From Odontocerum albicorne (taxonomy: Eukaryota > Arthropoda > Insecta > Trichoptera > Odontoceridae), in the NCBI GenBank assembly GCA_949825065.1, contig OX463856.1:1278702-1342701 (forward strand): a stretch of DNA of 64,000 bases, given 5' to 3'. The position numbers were made by a program, and so were the translations under genes. How positions within the stretch are numbered: position 1 is the stretch's first letter; each line of letters begins with the position of its first letter. Shown here piece after piece: positions 32,584-43,935 of the stretch. The notes below the pieces were generated by a model that did not search any database, was not told the DNA's origin, and worked only from the letters and a program-made list of their open reading frames with translations.

Positions 32584-32645
32584 CAGCCTTGAGTTCACAG
32601 TTATAAATTGTCACATCATGTATTCTTCTCAGTGCGTTTATTTCT
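32560..32645 (-). mobile_element. LINE tail fragment at the edge of the 52-bp array
   Basis: cttcttcatcgaactcaaca + catcagccttgagttcacag, then tgtattcttctcagtgcg, parallels 47,268-47,385 (agtcaacacatcaatcctta, tgtattcttcttcgtgcag). The satellite unit contains the same ttcttcatctaactcaacac, so the array probably grew from this LINE segment. Confidence 0.6.
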
Positions 32646-33423
32646 ACATTTGATTGGATCAGAACCAGACTTGACTATCCCACAAAAATATAAAATTAGA
32701 GTTAGGCACATACGCTACATCGTTATACCCATTTCTATCAGAACCAAACATGAATATGAGTTTACGATATAGTTCACCATAAATGCAGACATCTGCCGTT
32801 ACATTTTGGAAACAACAGAAAACAAACCATTTTTTAATAGATCTGCAACTTTGAAGTCAATTAATTATCTCAAAACAAGATAAATGTGAGATAGTTATGT
32901 CTGGTTCTGACCCACTCATTGATTCGCTTACTTTCAGTTTTTTCCACGTCTAAGTTTCTAGTTGGATTTATCACCTTATCAGATTTTGTAACTGTCAATT
33001 GACTTCGCCACGTGCCGTTTGATATCCCTTTTAAATCTTTTATCGTCTGAGAAAAAATACCCAGATAGCAGATATCCTTGATGCCATCGAAAGTAGTAGA
33101 ATTAGAGTGTATATGTGATAATTTTTTTTAAATATAAATACATATCAGCTGAAATGGGTTAATGTAATGTGATGAAGACGCTGGCAATTGTGGGAATTAG
33201 CGGACACGACGGGTACTCGACTCTCGTGTGACATCACGGCTGCTGTTGCAACAGATAGCGTGTATCGCGCTATACAGAGCCGGAGAGCAGACGCTGCTGT
33301 CGAGTCTAGAGCCTCCGCCACGATTGATAAGCGTGGTTCATTAGCGCTTATTAGGCGGCTGGTAGACTGACGTAATGGTTGCGAACAGACATATTCAATT
33401 CTTGTTTGAACGATGATTTATCA
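32646..33423. other. No gene recognised
   Basis: AT-rich, with one GC-richer patch at 33,170-33,370 carrying a 60-codon frame of no known family. Confidence 0.4.
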
Positions 33424-34110
33424 GAACCATCATTAATACAACATAAGAATTTGATAACTTTCTTTGATGCGCCGTAAAAATGGGAAAACTTTCATTTATA
33501 CAACGTAAGAATTGTATGACCTTCATTGATACAACATAAGAATTTGATAATCATCATTGATACAACGTAATAATTTGATAGCCTTAATTGATATAGCATA
33601 ATAATTTGATAACTCTCATTGATGCGCCGTAAAAATTGGACAACTTTCATTGATACAACATAATAATTTTATGAACTTCATTGATACAACATAAGAATTT
33701 AATAATCATCATTGATAAAACGTAAGAATTTGATAGCCTTCATTGATACAAAAGAATTTGATAATTCTCATTGATGCTCCGTAAAAATTGGATAACTTTC
33801 ATTGATACGTTATAATTTGATGGCCTTCATTGATACAAAATAAGAATTGGACAATTCTCATTGATGCGCTGTAAAAATAGGACAAGTTTCATTGATACAA
33901 CGTAATAATTTGATAATCATCATTGATACAACGTAAGAATTTGATAGCCTTCATTGATACAAAAGAATTTGATAATTCTCATTGATGCGTTGTAAAAATA
34001 GGACAAGTTTCATTGATACAACGTAAGAATTTGAATACCTTCATTGATACAGCATAAGAATTTGATAATCATCCTTTATATGTACAACGTAATAATTTGT
34101 TGACTTTCAA
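33424..34110 (+). repeat. 31-bp imperfect satellite, about 22 units
   Basis: The unit tcattgatacaacgtaagaa + tttgataatca varies in length and sequence. A distinct subunit with gatgcgccgtaaaaattgga recurs every few units, giving an irregular higher-order pattern. Confidence 0.85.
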
Positions 34111-35544
34111 TTATAGTCTGAACATTTGTACCCAGATAATCAGTAAAAAAATAAACTTTTTAGTGGACAGAGGGGTAGTTCAATGTTTATTTTCTCAACA
34201 CTGAAAAAACTTAACTAAAAATACTTTAAACATTCATTCGACTGTTGTAGATAATCATTAGTAAGAGCAATTGGTATAAAATTTAAAATGTTATTCTTAA
34301 TCTACGTATTTTAGGTACATTCCAACAAAACGCGATATTTCATCAGAAAGAATCAAGTTATATTTTCAATGGAATAGTAATTAAAATAATAATAATTAAG
34401 GGTTAAAAAAATGATACATTATTATCTTAAATTATCAATAATCGTTATATGAGATCCAATTTATTAATGCAAAACAAATGAAGGCGACATAACAAATGAA
34501 GGCGCCTTTACTTAATCGTATAATAAAATCACGTTGTAACATAATAACAGTCTTCTCATTTCTTGAAAATATATTCTAAAAAAACAGAAACTTAAAAGTA
34601 ACGACACACAAAAAATGGTTTTAATAAGAACGAATTAAAAAATAAAATAAAAATATACAATATGGCAGCACTCACTTATCGAGTTACAGATTCATTATTT
34701 TTCAAAGATTGCGTTTCCACTGTTATATCAAATTTTAAAAAATATATATTATTTTTTTAGTGGTATGTTTCGTAAGTGTTTATGTTGAACCACCCTTGAT
34801 GGTGTTGGGATTTTGCTAAAGGGGTCGTGAAATTGTCACATATGAAATAAAATTTCTACCTTATGCCATTAGTTTTTTTAAATTTTTTTTGTTTACATTG
34901 CATACCTTCTTTTTCGAAAGTAATTAATTTTTTATAAATTTTTGAAAAACGTAAAAAAATGTAAAAATTCGCGTTTTTTTTTGGAAATACATACACATCA
35001 TGACACATTCCCTAATTGTGTGTTAAGTAAATTTTTTTATGGAGACCTCCCTGTAGAGTGTCAAATAATTAGTAATTTTCATATTTCATAAAAAAAATTA
35101 CTTATATGACATATTTTTTTATTCAACATAAAAACTTTGAGGCCGATGATCGGCCCCGTGGAATTAAAAGGGTTAAAAATGATTAATGTGGAAACGTTTC
35201 ATTGAATTGACATGGAATAACCCGAAGGTGTCAACTTTTCGCAACTAATGATTTAATTTAATTTGTTAGTTGTTAAATTTTTTTTTAATTAAATAGAAAA
35301 ATATATTTTCATGTGATATCATAGTGAAAACGCACCCTTATAAAATAATTCCTCAGACTGACTAAAGCATATCAAAATGTCAACTGCAAAAGGTTACACA
35401 GTGGATATTTATACATTATGACACCTAGATAAGCAAAACTCACAAATTCATATAAGTTCAGTTAACAGAATAAAATAAAATCTTTTTTAAATATGTTTTC
35501 AGACTTCCACGTTTCTTCGTATCATTTGTATGTCTTTCGGAGGA
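34111..35544. other. No gene recognised
   Basis: Very AT-rich with many homopolymer runs, and no coding signal on either strand. Confidence 0.5.
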
Positions 35545-35691
35545 TTGTGCCGTGTGTGGTTTGGCTTATGTTGCCGACGTTTCGAAAACGATGATATTTC
35601 ATCTACTTGAGTTTCTATGTAGTCAAAAACTGAATTCAAACAAAAAACACTTTCGAAACGTCATCATGATAAGCCAAACCACGCGGCACAA
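35545..35691. mobile_element. Foldback element FB-e (degenerate)
   Basis: ttgtgccgtgtgtggtttgg at the left pairs with ccaaaccacgcggcacaa at the right, and gacgtttcgaaa with ttcgaaacgtc. It is related to 49,100-49,165. The CTGANGA part of the core is lost in both arms. Confidence 0.65.
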
Positions 35692-36364
35692 CACTATGGA
35701 ATACCTTATTCAGCTAAAATCCTTCGTTATTTGATAACAAGAACTTAACAAAAAAACATTTTTATACTTGCTTGTTTTCCTTATGAGAGTTAGAATATGT
35801 TATATTTATGATAATTTTAACTTCATTCTAAAACCAACTGATATAAAAAATTGTTTAAAACCCTAAGGTTACCATTGTTTAGAGAAATATTAAAAAAAAA
35901 AAAGGAGATTTCGGTCAACTATTGTTACGTGATGGGTAAAATGTGTATTTTTATCCATAAAATGTAGAGCAGGGTTGATTCTCTTATCAAAGGACCCATA
36001 AAGTTTAGAAATTTAATTTGGTTTTAATTTTACCATAGCCTGTTGAGCTATAAAAGAAAGCTGATTGAAGAGTTTACGAAGCATTGAATTTGTACTGTAC
36101 TATTCTTTTCGCATTAATGTCAAATTTGTGTGGTGAGGTGCAGGCATCTGACTCGAGACGACTCCATATCGCGTGATCAACTGAGTATATTGTAATTTTT
36201 TAATATTTTTAAAATCATCTCGACTCGTGTTCTTGTTCATGTATTATGTCGATTGTTCTGCTGTGTTGATGGGTGTTTTTTAAATCATCTCGACTCATGT
36301 TCTTAGTATTATGTTGATTGTTTTGCTGTGTTTTTTTAATTTAGTTTTGCTGTATTATTTTTTA
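35692..36364. other. No gene recognised; short direct repeat
   Basis: At 36,222-36,340 a roughly 70-bp segment (aaatcatctcgactcgtgtt ... tgttctgctgtgtt) is repeated imperfectly. Otherwise AT-rich. Confidence 0.45.
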
Positions 36365-36575
36365 TTGAAGCATACACATTTAAAAAATGATTTGATGCTG
36401 GGAAGTTTATAATCTAGTGCCTGCAGTCACCATCTTCCTATCCTTACACTCAATGTGTTTTTTTTTAATGTTAATAATAGTGGATTTGATTCCCAAGTTA
36501 GATCGCCCTTGAAAAGTCTGCTATCTAAACGGCTCTATATAAGTCGTCTTATTATTATTATTATTATTATTACAC
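36365..36575 (+). mobile_element. SINE family A, copy 5, with (TTA)n tail
   Basis: Truncated at the 5' end. It keeps cagtcaccatcttcctatcc + ttacactcaatgt, gtggatttgattccca (decayed B box), aacggctctatataagtcg, and a clean TTA microsatellite tail at about 36,548-36,573. It shows the family's 3' end. Confidence 0.78.
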
Positions 36576-37850
36576 ACACAATCGAAAAGAGACGAAGTTA
36601 GCTCTTTCATAAAAAATGTACATTAAAAGCTCAGAATGCTTAAGGGAGGAACGATGTGATTAACCTTATATATCTTATGTATTTGAATACAATAAGTCGC
36701 CTAAATAAAATTTCCCGGGTTTATAGTCAAGTGGCAATCTCTTCCAATGAAGTATATAAGTGTGTAATAAACCAAATAAAACTAGTCACGGATATCATTG
36801 TATACCTGCGCGAATAAGGTATCAGCGATCTCTGCAATATTCTAGTCAAGTGGGAAGGTTCACAGCTAGGCTAGGTACACAGTTCTTGGTTGAAACTTAG
36901 AATCGTGGCCAGTGTTTTCAAGGATTTCCTAGCCACGGATCAAACACTAAACATACTTCTTAACAGCGCCGTTCTAGGTCAGTAAAGCGCCCAAGATAAT
37001 GCGATATATCAAATCTACCATATTCTTCTTTTAACATTCACAACAAAGAGGAGCTCGGTTCTGCCATTTGGTTTGACTCGAATAAACAAATAAAAAATGG
37101 AATAACAAAGAAATATCTTTTTACGTATTTAAAAAAGTAACGATTGAAAATCGAACCCAAAAACCCTGATTGTTGATGTAATATTTTACTATGTACCATA
37201 ATAAACACTCATCTATCCGGAACGCTCAGAACATCACCCGAAGTGAAAAAAAATCTAAAACAGATATCGCTCAAATAGCACATTATTGTTCATAAAAGTT
37301 AAGAAATGTAAAAGTTGTCAATTAAATTAGGTGCGACCTGCAATAATTCAATTATATAATGGAAATAATTTCTTTGTATACTGTCCTGATGTAGAGTTGA
37401 ATAAATAATAGTTGCGAATGAAGATTTTAGTTTTGACATTCAGCTAACAGTTGATGTTAGGGGCGGTATTGTTGAATTTAACTCGGGTTTTTACATGGAA
37501 AATGTGTTTTGAGTAATAAGTCGTTAACCCAGTGAATATTTTATATAAAAGGACTGTTTTATCACATAATGGGACGAGTTAATCGTCTCGTTTATTCTTA
37601 CAATCAACCACTGGATTAAAGTAAATGATTTATTTTCTTTTGACAATGCTTTTGTAACGCGAAATAAGCCTGTCACTTTAATTTGTTTATTGTGTAGATA
37701 TTTTCACATTTTAAGTGTGAAACTATTCTGTTTAAAAATGCAATTCTACAATGCAAATAAATTAATAATGATTTATTTCTGTTAAATACCTACATGATAT
37801 TCTACGAGATAGACTCGTATAAATGAAATTAATACATTTTCATATTTCTT
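36576..37850. other. No gene recognised
   Basis: AT-rich; a minus-oriented SINE-tail trace (caagtggcaatctcttcc) lies near 36,728. Confidence 0.45.
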
Positions 37851-38458
37851 ATTATGGTAAAAAAACAGGTTTTATTAAACTACTTAAGGTATAAATATAT
37901 AGAATAAACCGTGATGTAGACCCGAGTTTAATCATACCAAGAATAAAGAGCGGCCCTGCTACACGCGGTTCTACACTGTCATGTATTATATATACATACT
38001 CGTAGGTAGATGTATGTATAATATATACCCGACTATAGCGTGTACATAGGTATACAGCAGTGTAAGTACTTGTGGGTAGTGCATGGTACATAACACTGTC
38101 TGTCTGCCTGTCCTGGCGCCAGCTCCACGCGCTGCAGTGCTCGGCAATACGGCGTAACGCAGCGTGCGTTGCACAAAACAATATGCAAATATATTGTACA
38201 CATGTCTGCATGACGGAATACCCTGGCCTCGGGCACTAGAAGGAAGTGCACCATTCTTATTTCTAGACGAAAATTAACAGTAATAAATGTATCAATATTT
38301 CTTGTACGGCGTTGAAACATGGACGAGACACACATAGAAACATCTCGAGAACGCTACCCCAGGGTTGGAATAGAGGTGTCTTACTAACCAGGGCACAGTG
38401 GTCGTCATATGTGTTGGCAATACTACACCAAACGAAGTGGTATTGTTATCATTTTTCA
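37851..38458. other. No gene recognised; GC-rich patch
   Basis: The segment 38,095-38,180 (ctggcgccagctccacgcgc and following) is much richer in GC and CpG than its surroundings. Overlapping minus frames of 71-119 codons have no domain. Its origin is unknown. Confidence 0.4.
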
Positions 38459-39250
38459 GTTCGATCCCACCACCACGTTGTGGGGACAAAATAAGTCCCC
38501 ATCCAGTATGATCTACACTAGACCAGGGGTCGGCAGACTTTCTAATGAGAAGAGCCAAATATTAAGTAAACAGAATATCAAGATTTTCATAGAGCCGCAA
38601 TATAAATTTTCACTGTAGATATATAACATATTAATGACGAAAAAAAAACGAGATAAAATCAAGATTTTTATTTCAGTCCTAGGAGTTCCTCATTGGGACA
38701 TTGTGCTGATATATCGCACAAAGAGTAATACTTGTGCTGTGTCACTTATTTCACATGACTCATCGATTGCAATTGATATTGAAAAAGTCAGCTTAATGTC
38801 TTCGACTTGCTACTCTGTTACATTCGAAGACATTTTGGCAGTTCTGGTGCCAACACGCAGGTAGATAATATGCATTGCGATTGTGCCGTTTGTGTTCGGT
38901 CGGCGGCCGTGTTCATGCTCTTCTGATGAGACTGCGGAGTGAAGATGAAGCTGGAGTTGAAGAGTCGCAAATGCCTATAAAAAGAGCCGCATGCAGCTCG
39001 CGAGCCGCGGTTTGCCGACCCCTACACTAGACGATCGAAATATTTTCAATTTTTTTTTCAAAGCGCGACGTCGAAGGAATTGCCAAAAGGGGCTACTTCT
39101 CCGGTGGCAACACACCTGAATGTGAAACGAATAGAAGTGACGACTGACTTAAGGTCAAACATCACGGGAGAACGAAAATAATTCACAGCGCAGTAAATAC
39201 ACTCATGAAATGGTTTAAGGCCTGGAGTTCAAACAGCCTAACAAGTTGTC
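38459..39250 (+). repeat. Dispersed repeat E, copy 1, split by a hAT MITE
   Basis: gttcgatcccaccaccacgt + tgtggggacaaaataagtcc ... tgatctacactagac is interrupted at 38,524 and resumes at 39,025 (cgatcgaaat, tccggtggcaac, ggtcaaacatcacggga, cagcgcagtaaatacac). An uninterrupted paralogue lies at 44,740-45,060. Confidence 0.8.
38524..39024 (+). mobile_element. Non-autonomous hAT element (501 bp)
   Basis: The terminal inverted repeat starts caggggtcggcagac. The right end reads gtttgccgacccct + a, the reverse complement of taggggtcggcaaac. It is flanked by identical 8-bp direct repeats CACTAGAC (38516-38523 and 39025-39032), the target duplication size of hAT elements. Subterminal gagccgcatgcagctcgcga lies near the right end. 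It contains no transposase; a 76-codon frame inside has no domain. Confidence 0.95.
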
Positions 39251-39561
39251 AGTACTTTCGTAGAAAATTTCGCAAAACTATACTTTGACACCACTAGATC
39301 GGAGTCGACAATCGGTCCGAAGATGAACCAATCTAAGGTTCAGGAGTTCCCTTCGGAAATTATTGATTAGTTACCATTACCATTCTTCAATCAGAACAGC
39401 ACCATTTTATGGATACCATAACTCACTATACCAACAGGTGTTAAAGTAACACCTATCAACGAATCAAAAGCGAGTGAGTGAATGAAATGATTCAAAGAAG
39501 ACTCGAAGGAAGTTCTGCTCAAACACGATTTGGGACGGAAGTTGAGGGACGAATACATACA
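39251..39561. other. No gene recognised
   Basis: Flank between repeat E and a MITE, with no motif. Confidence 0.4.
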
Positions 39562-39563
39562 TA

Positions 39564-39794
39564 CAGTACCCAACTGTAAATAATACACATCGGGCTTAAG
39601 AAGGAGACTGTCGGCCATAATCGGCTAACTTCGGCTTTGTAGAGCGTCGTCTCTGTCATTCATTCACGTGTTCCGTCGCGAGACTGTTAGTGCATCGTGC
39701 GACAGAGACGACGCTCTACAAGGCCGAAGTTAGCCGATTATGGCCGACAGTCTCTTTCTTAAGCCCGATGTGTATTACTTACCGCCGGGTACTA
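39564..39794. mobile_element. Tc1/mariner-type palindromic MITE, copy A (231 bp, long form)
   Basis: Starts CAGTACC after a TA (39562-39563) and ends ggtacTA before a TA (39795-39796). The arms pair almost throughout: taatacacatcgggcttaag, gactgtcggccataatcggc, taacttcggc, gcgtcgtctctgtc. The central loop of about 50 bp contains acgtgttccgtcgcgagact. TA duplication and CAGT termini fit the Tc1/mariner superfamily. Confidence 0.92.
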
Positions 39795-39799
39795 TATAT

Positions 39800-40150
39800 A
39801 CACATTATTACACCGTTTCGGTGATACGGTAGGCAGAGAGGAAAGTGTGCCAAAGTTTCCTTCTCTCGACCCATATATTTCGCCTCTTTCATACTCATAC
39901 ACACAAAACTCCTACGATTTGTTTCAAAATATCACTCACTTGATCCTACCATGTTTTCTTTGGTATTTTTCTTATAACACCTTCCACTCACATTTATATT
40001 GCGTATTGTATTTCTTAGTCTTGATACATTCATTCGTCCCACAAGTCCAAACCTTCTCAGAATGCTCTTCTTCATCTTACTCAATACAACATTAAATCCA
40101 AATTCCTTCCTAATCATTTCAATCTGTCTTCTGTCATATTTCTGCACACA
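39800..40150 (-). mobile_element. LINE tail fragment (minus)
   Basis: Its sequence parallels the segments at 47,020 and 62,260: cctctttcatactcatacac, ttcaaaatatcactcacttg, tccactcacatttatattgc, ccaaaccttctcagaatgct. On the minus strand, RRFGLVGRMNVSRLRNTI near 40,050 is a decayed 'RRFGHVERMNEERL' motif, the C-terminal region of an insect LINE ORF2. Frameshifts are frequent. Confidence 0.65.
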
Positions 40151-40420
40151 TTTCTACAGCATTTATTCGACTCATTTCTACCATTATTCACTCTTCAACA
40201 TTACAGTTGGTACAGCAATAATGTAACGGACTTATCAGAAACTCAGGTTCGAGTAAATATATCTTAGCGAGAGAAGATTTAGAAGAGGAATTCCAAAGAA
40301 AATAATACATGACAGGGTGTATGAAGATCTTTAGGTGCTGGGAGTAAGTGGATACTTGGAAAAGCACATTGTGGATAACAGCTGGGAAGAAGTTTTTCTA
40401 TCTACCAAGTCAGGTTTTAT
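40151..40420 (+). mobile_element. Probable LINE C-terminal fragment (plus)
   Basis: At about 40,265-40,400 one frame reads RRRGIPKKIIHDRVYEDL, then VLGVSGYLEKHIVDNSWEEV after a stop. This resembles the 'GRP.K...D.V..DL..LG......A.DR..W' ending of LINE ORFs. Short and decayed. Confidence 0.45.
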
Positions 40421-41118
40421 ACTGAGGATGTGCAGTTTTTATAACGTTGTTTAGTTGAAGCCGCGTCTTGAGTGTTGAGCAGAGACTGGCGCGCCAGCTC
40501 AGAGACTGGCGGTCAGGTGGACGGCAGGAGTATGAGGATGAGGAGACGCAGAAGGAGCGGAGGACGGTGGATGAACCGGTTTGGTAGGACCGGCCTGCAG
40601 GTCGCCCGAGCGCCGTCCGTACCTGCGGATGGACTATTATTTGCTTGTTATCATGCATATTAATATGATATTATCGAGTCGTGTCGTGCCGGGCCCGCTT
40701 TACTTTACTCTTTTTCAAAATAATAATACTTGTGATTTTTAAATCGATCAAGGAAGATCGTACCGTGATATTTTGGAAGTGTCGAAATAAATTAATACGA
40801 GTAAGACGGTGTTTTAATGTTAAATAAAATAACATCCAGACGGCGAATCAATGACAAGAAATTTATAATAATTTGCATTTATGATGTCGTTGAACTGGGC
40901 GTTGGATATATTAAAGAATGTGGTTGGGAGACAAATTATCTTAGGCCCCCTTTATCGAGCCTAAGGGCTTTACAACTGCTCGAGCAGAACGCTTTTCGTC
41001 GCCGTTGCACGAAGATGGAACAATACTCACACACGTGTAACCGGGCGAATATTGTTAACAGACGAACTATTTTACCAAACTTAGACATTTTTAATACTTT
41101 TTTTGCAACAGGCAATGA
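40421..41118. other. No gene recognised; GC-rich patch
   Basis: 40,440-40,700 is GC-rich (gactggcgcgccagctcaga, tgaggatgaggagacgcaga). It is followed by AT-rich DNA with aataaattaatacgag. It could be an orphan LTR, but no partner repeat or primer site is visible. Confidence 0.35.
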
Positions 41119-41179
41119 AACTGAAATTCCTTGATGGAAGACCAACGTCTTAGCCAACTAGGCTATGGAGGTCGTCAAT
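41119..41179 (-). mobile_element. tRNA-like SINE head (minus)
   Basis: Minus-strand cctccatagcctagttggct + aagacgttggtcttccatca has the A-box arrangement of SINE family B. No B box follows intact. Confidence 0.55.
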
Positions 41180-42035
41180 TATGAATTATTTGTATTGTCT
41201 TCCCTTGCTTGGTAAGTTGTCTGCGATTCTTACCAAATATGTTTATATAAACTGTGAGATATGCGGATACGCGGAAAAATTCAATCAAATGAATGTAGTC
41301 ATTCCTAACCTTACACTCACTTCAATCAAATGAATGTAGTCATTCCTAACCTTACACTCACTTCAATCAAATGAATGTAGTCATTCCTAACCTTACACTC
41401 ACTTCAATCAAATGAATGTAGTCATTCCTAACCTTACACTCACTTCAATCAAATGAATGTAGTCATTCCTAACCTTACACTCACTTCAATCAAATGAATG
41501 TAGTCATTCCTAACCTTACACTCACTTCAATCAAATGAATGTAGTCATTCCTAACCTTACACTCACTTCAATCAAATGAATGTAGTCATTCCTAACCTTA
41601 CACTCACTTCAATCAAATGAATGTAGTCATTCCTAACCTTACACTCACTTCAATCAAATGAATGTAGTCATTCCTAACCTTACACTCACTTCAATCAAAT
41701 GAATGTAGTCATTCCTAACCTTACACTCACTTCAATCAAATTAATGTAGTCATTCCTAGCCTTACACTCACTTCAATCAAATGAATGTAGTCATTCCTAA
41801 CCTTACACTCAGTTCAATTAAATGAATGTAGTCATTCCTAACCTTACACTCACTTCAATCAAATGACTGTAGTCACTCCTAACCTTACACTCACTCAACT
41901 GATGTAAATTTATTTTGTAATATTTTTAATCTGTCAATGATAGTTGAGATAGTCAGGGTTCGAGTCCGGGTTGAAGCGCCCTTAAATTGGCACTATTTAA
42001 AATGTCTTTTTATCTTTCTTATTATATTAATCGAA
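41180..42035 (+). mobile_element. SINE family A, copy 6, with an internal satellite
   Basis: The left part is 41,190-41,280 (cttcccttgcttggtaagtt, gatatgcggatacgcgg). The right part is 41,896-42,035 (gatgtaaatttattttgtaa, gggttcgagtccgggttgaa with an exact GGTTCGAGTCC box, ttggcactatttaaa, ttcttattat). Between them is a 615-bp tandem array whose unit is SINE sequence. Confidence 0.85.
41281..41895 (+). repeat. 41-bp satellite array, 15 units, inside a SINE
   Basis: Units tcaatcaaatgaatgtagtc + attcctaaccttacactcac + t repeat every 41 bases from 41281 to the last start at 41855, with only a handful of changes. In other SINE A copies the equivalent tagtcactaccttcctatcc + ttacactcaattt is present once. 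Confidence 0.95.
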
Positions 42036-42549
42036 ATGTTAATAAAATGCACGATGAAAAAGCTTAACTAATTATAATAAATATAATTTTACGGCTTGTT
42101 TTATAGTTAATGGCGAAAATGAACGCAAAAAGATTTATTTCCAGTCTAAGGTAGGCATGAAAAAGTGTGCATGCGAATAGCGAACATGCAAAACAACAGC
42201 ACGGAGTTGCCATGCGACTTGAGCGTGTATAATAATTATATAAATAGAATAAATACATGTACTTGTTTATATAGATATTTACTGTATGTATATAACAGAA
42301 TATATTGTCGACATACTGCGACAATACGACGAAACTAAATATATAATAAATTGTAAGAAAAAATATTTTCAATAAATGTTTTTTTTATTTAAGACAATTT
42401 ACTTCGGCAAGAGTGTATTGAATCGTATAACACTTTCGTTGTATACTTTGAAAAATACAAGAAATGTTAACATTAAAAATTATATAAAATAAAAAATAAT
42501 GTATATGCATATAGTACATATCTACACACAAACATACATTCAAAGTCAC
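42036..42549. other. No gene recognised
   Basis: AT-rich. A 102-codon minus frame is hydrophobic by composition only. Confidence 0.45.
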
Positions 42550-42936
42550 TTAAGTACGTTGATGAGTGCTTTCTAACGCGCTCAATCTTAGAAGAAAATT
42601 TACTTTTGCTTTTGGTAATGTGATATGAAATATTTCAATATCCGAAGCAGTCCCGTTCAGAAGAGTTAAGGCCCTTCCAACAGGCATAGCGGCTGGAAGA
42701 CCCGTTCTTGCGTATGTTATTGAGAACAGTTCTTGCCGGCGCAGTCTAGTGTAATTGTTAGGAACATTTAACGCTAATCTTTGTAGTAATGCTGGACAGC
42801 TCACAACTCCTCGAACGAGTTTGACAACGTATACCAGGAGACGCAGATCTCTTCTTACGCTCAAGGAGTTATACTCGAGCATGCCCAGCAGAAACTGAGT
42901 AGGATAAAGCCATGGATAGACACCGAACTCACTCAT
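42550..42936 (-). mobile_element. LINE ORF2 C-terminal domain fragment (minus)
   Basis: A 128-residue uninterrupted frame contains YPWLYPTQFLLGMLEYNSLS, VRRDLRLLVYVVKLVRGVVS, CPALLQRLALNVP and ARTGLPAAMPVGRALTLLNG. This is the thumb and connection region after the RT in an insect LINE ('YP..YP..F..GML.Y.SL..RR...L'). The first residue is not evidence of a start, since the real protein began far upstream. Lack of internal stops suggests moderate age. The clade is not certain. Confidence 0.75.
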
Positions 42937-43762
42937 ATAGAGATATCGTAAGATACACTACAGCATGGCGGACTTATTGATATGTGCCAATCTCTCCCAA
43001 CCAACCAGCTATATGTTAAAGAGTTCAAAGTCAAAACCAAAGTGGAATTATTTAAAAAAAAAATTGATTGGAAGATAGGCGTCTTACCAACTAGATACGT
43101 CGTGTGTTCCTGATCATTACGATCATTCCAAGAGCGCTGCTTAATACCGCCTAGTTGCTAGCGCCGACAAACAAATTCAGGTTATAAAATGACTTAAGAT
43201 TAAAACTGGTTCGAAAGAGGATCCGTCAGGAATCGAACCTAGGGCACCTCCGCCTGAGAATGAATGTTGACCGTTAGTCTACGGTCGCCGACAATTGTAA
43301 ACGGCAATCTCCTTTTTTCTTGACTGTTCCTTGAATTTTGATCTCCAAGAACAAACTTCCTAACCCAGTTGGTGTACCCATATTTTTTGTATAGTTTTCA
43401 CTTACAGCCTCTCTAACATATTTCTGGTATGTTGGAAGAGATTGCCACGTTGCAATAAGTCTGTCAGGTTGTATTGTATATGACGACAGTATATTAATAT
43501 GGTATACAATGGAAAAATTATCTATACGAGTAATAGAAGGCATGAGAAGTTTGATGGATGTATTTGAAATTAATCAAATTCTGAAAGAGGGAAGAGTGAA
43601 AAGCCTTTATGGACGTGGTAGAAGTGAAAGATATATGCCAGGATGGAATTAATTGAATATTTGTTCTTTATGCCCGCCCCAATAGGGATATGGCGTGATG
43701 GTGATGAAAACTATGAATTCAGATGTAAACCGGTCAAAAAGTAAAACGAGTATGTAAACTGT
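42937..43762. other. Nested SINE relics, no gene
   Basis: Minus-strand tails (gccaatctctcccaaccaac near 42,987), a minus tRNA-like head at 43,205-43,295 (gtcaggaatcgaacctaggg), and a plus tail at 43,425-43,500 (ttggaagagattgccacgtt + gcaataagtctgtc). A segment at 43,600-43,700 resembles 9,375-9,470. Confidence 0.6.
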
Positions 43763-43935
43763 TACACTTCAGCAAGCACACATTTTTCACAGATCAAACC
43801 CAAATAATCGATGGCAAGGAGATCCAAGTTCAAAGACGATCGGCAGGTTTAATCATCTGCAGTCTTTCGTTTTGTATACCAATTGTGCTGTTTAATGGCA
43901 CTATACAAATTTACGATAAGCAGCATATAAGTTAT
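43763..43935 (+). mobile_element. SINE family C, copy 1
   Basis: cacttcagcaagcacacatt, tttcacagatcaaaccc, gatggcaaggagatccaagt, caaagacgatcggcaggttt, cagtctttcgtttt, tgctgtttaatggcactata. The same blocks occur in order at 47,935 and 48,505. It is followed by a minus-oriented tRNA-like segment at 43,993-44,070. Confidence 0.7.

Noticed and set aside
33424..34110. CRISPR-like short repeats
   Set aside because: The repeats are contiguous and imperfect with no unique spacers; no cas genes; the genome is eukaryotic. The other arrays were rejected for the same reason.
42064..42372. 102-codon hydrophobic minus frame as a membrane protein
   Set aside because: Composition bias of AT-rich DNA; no conserved motif and no plausible promoter or partner exon.
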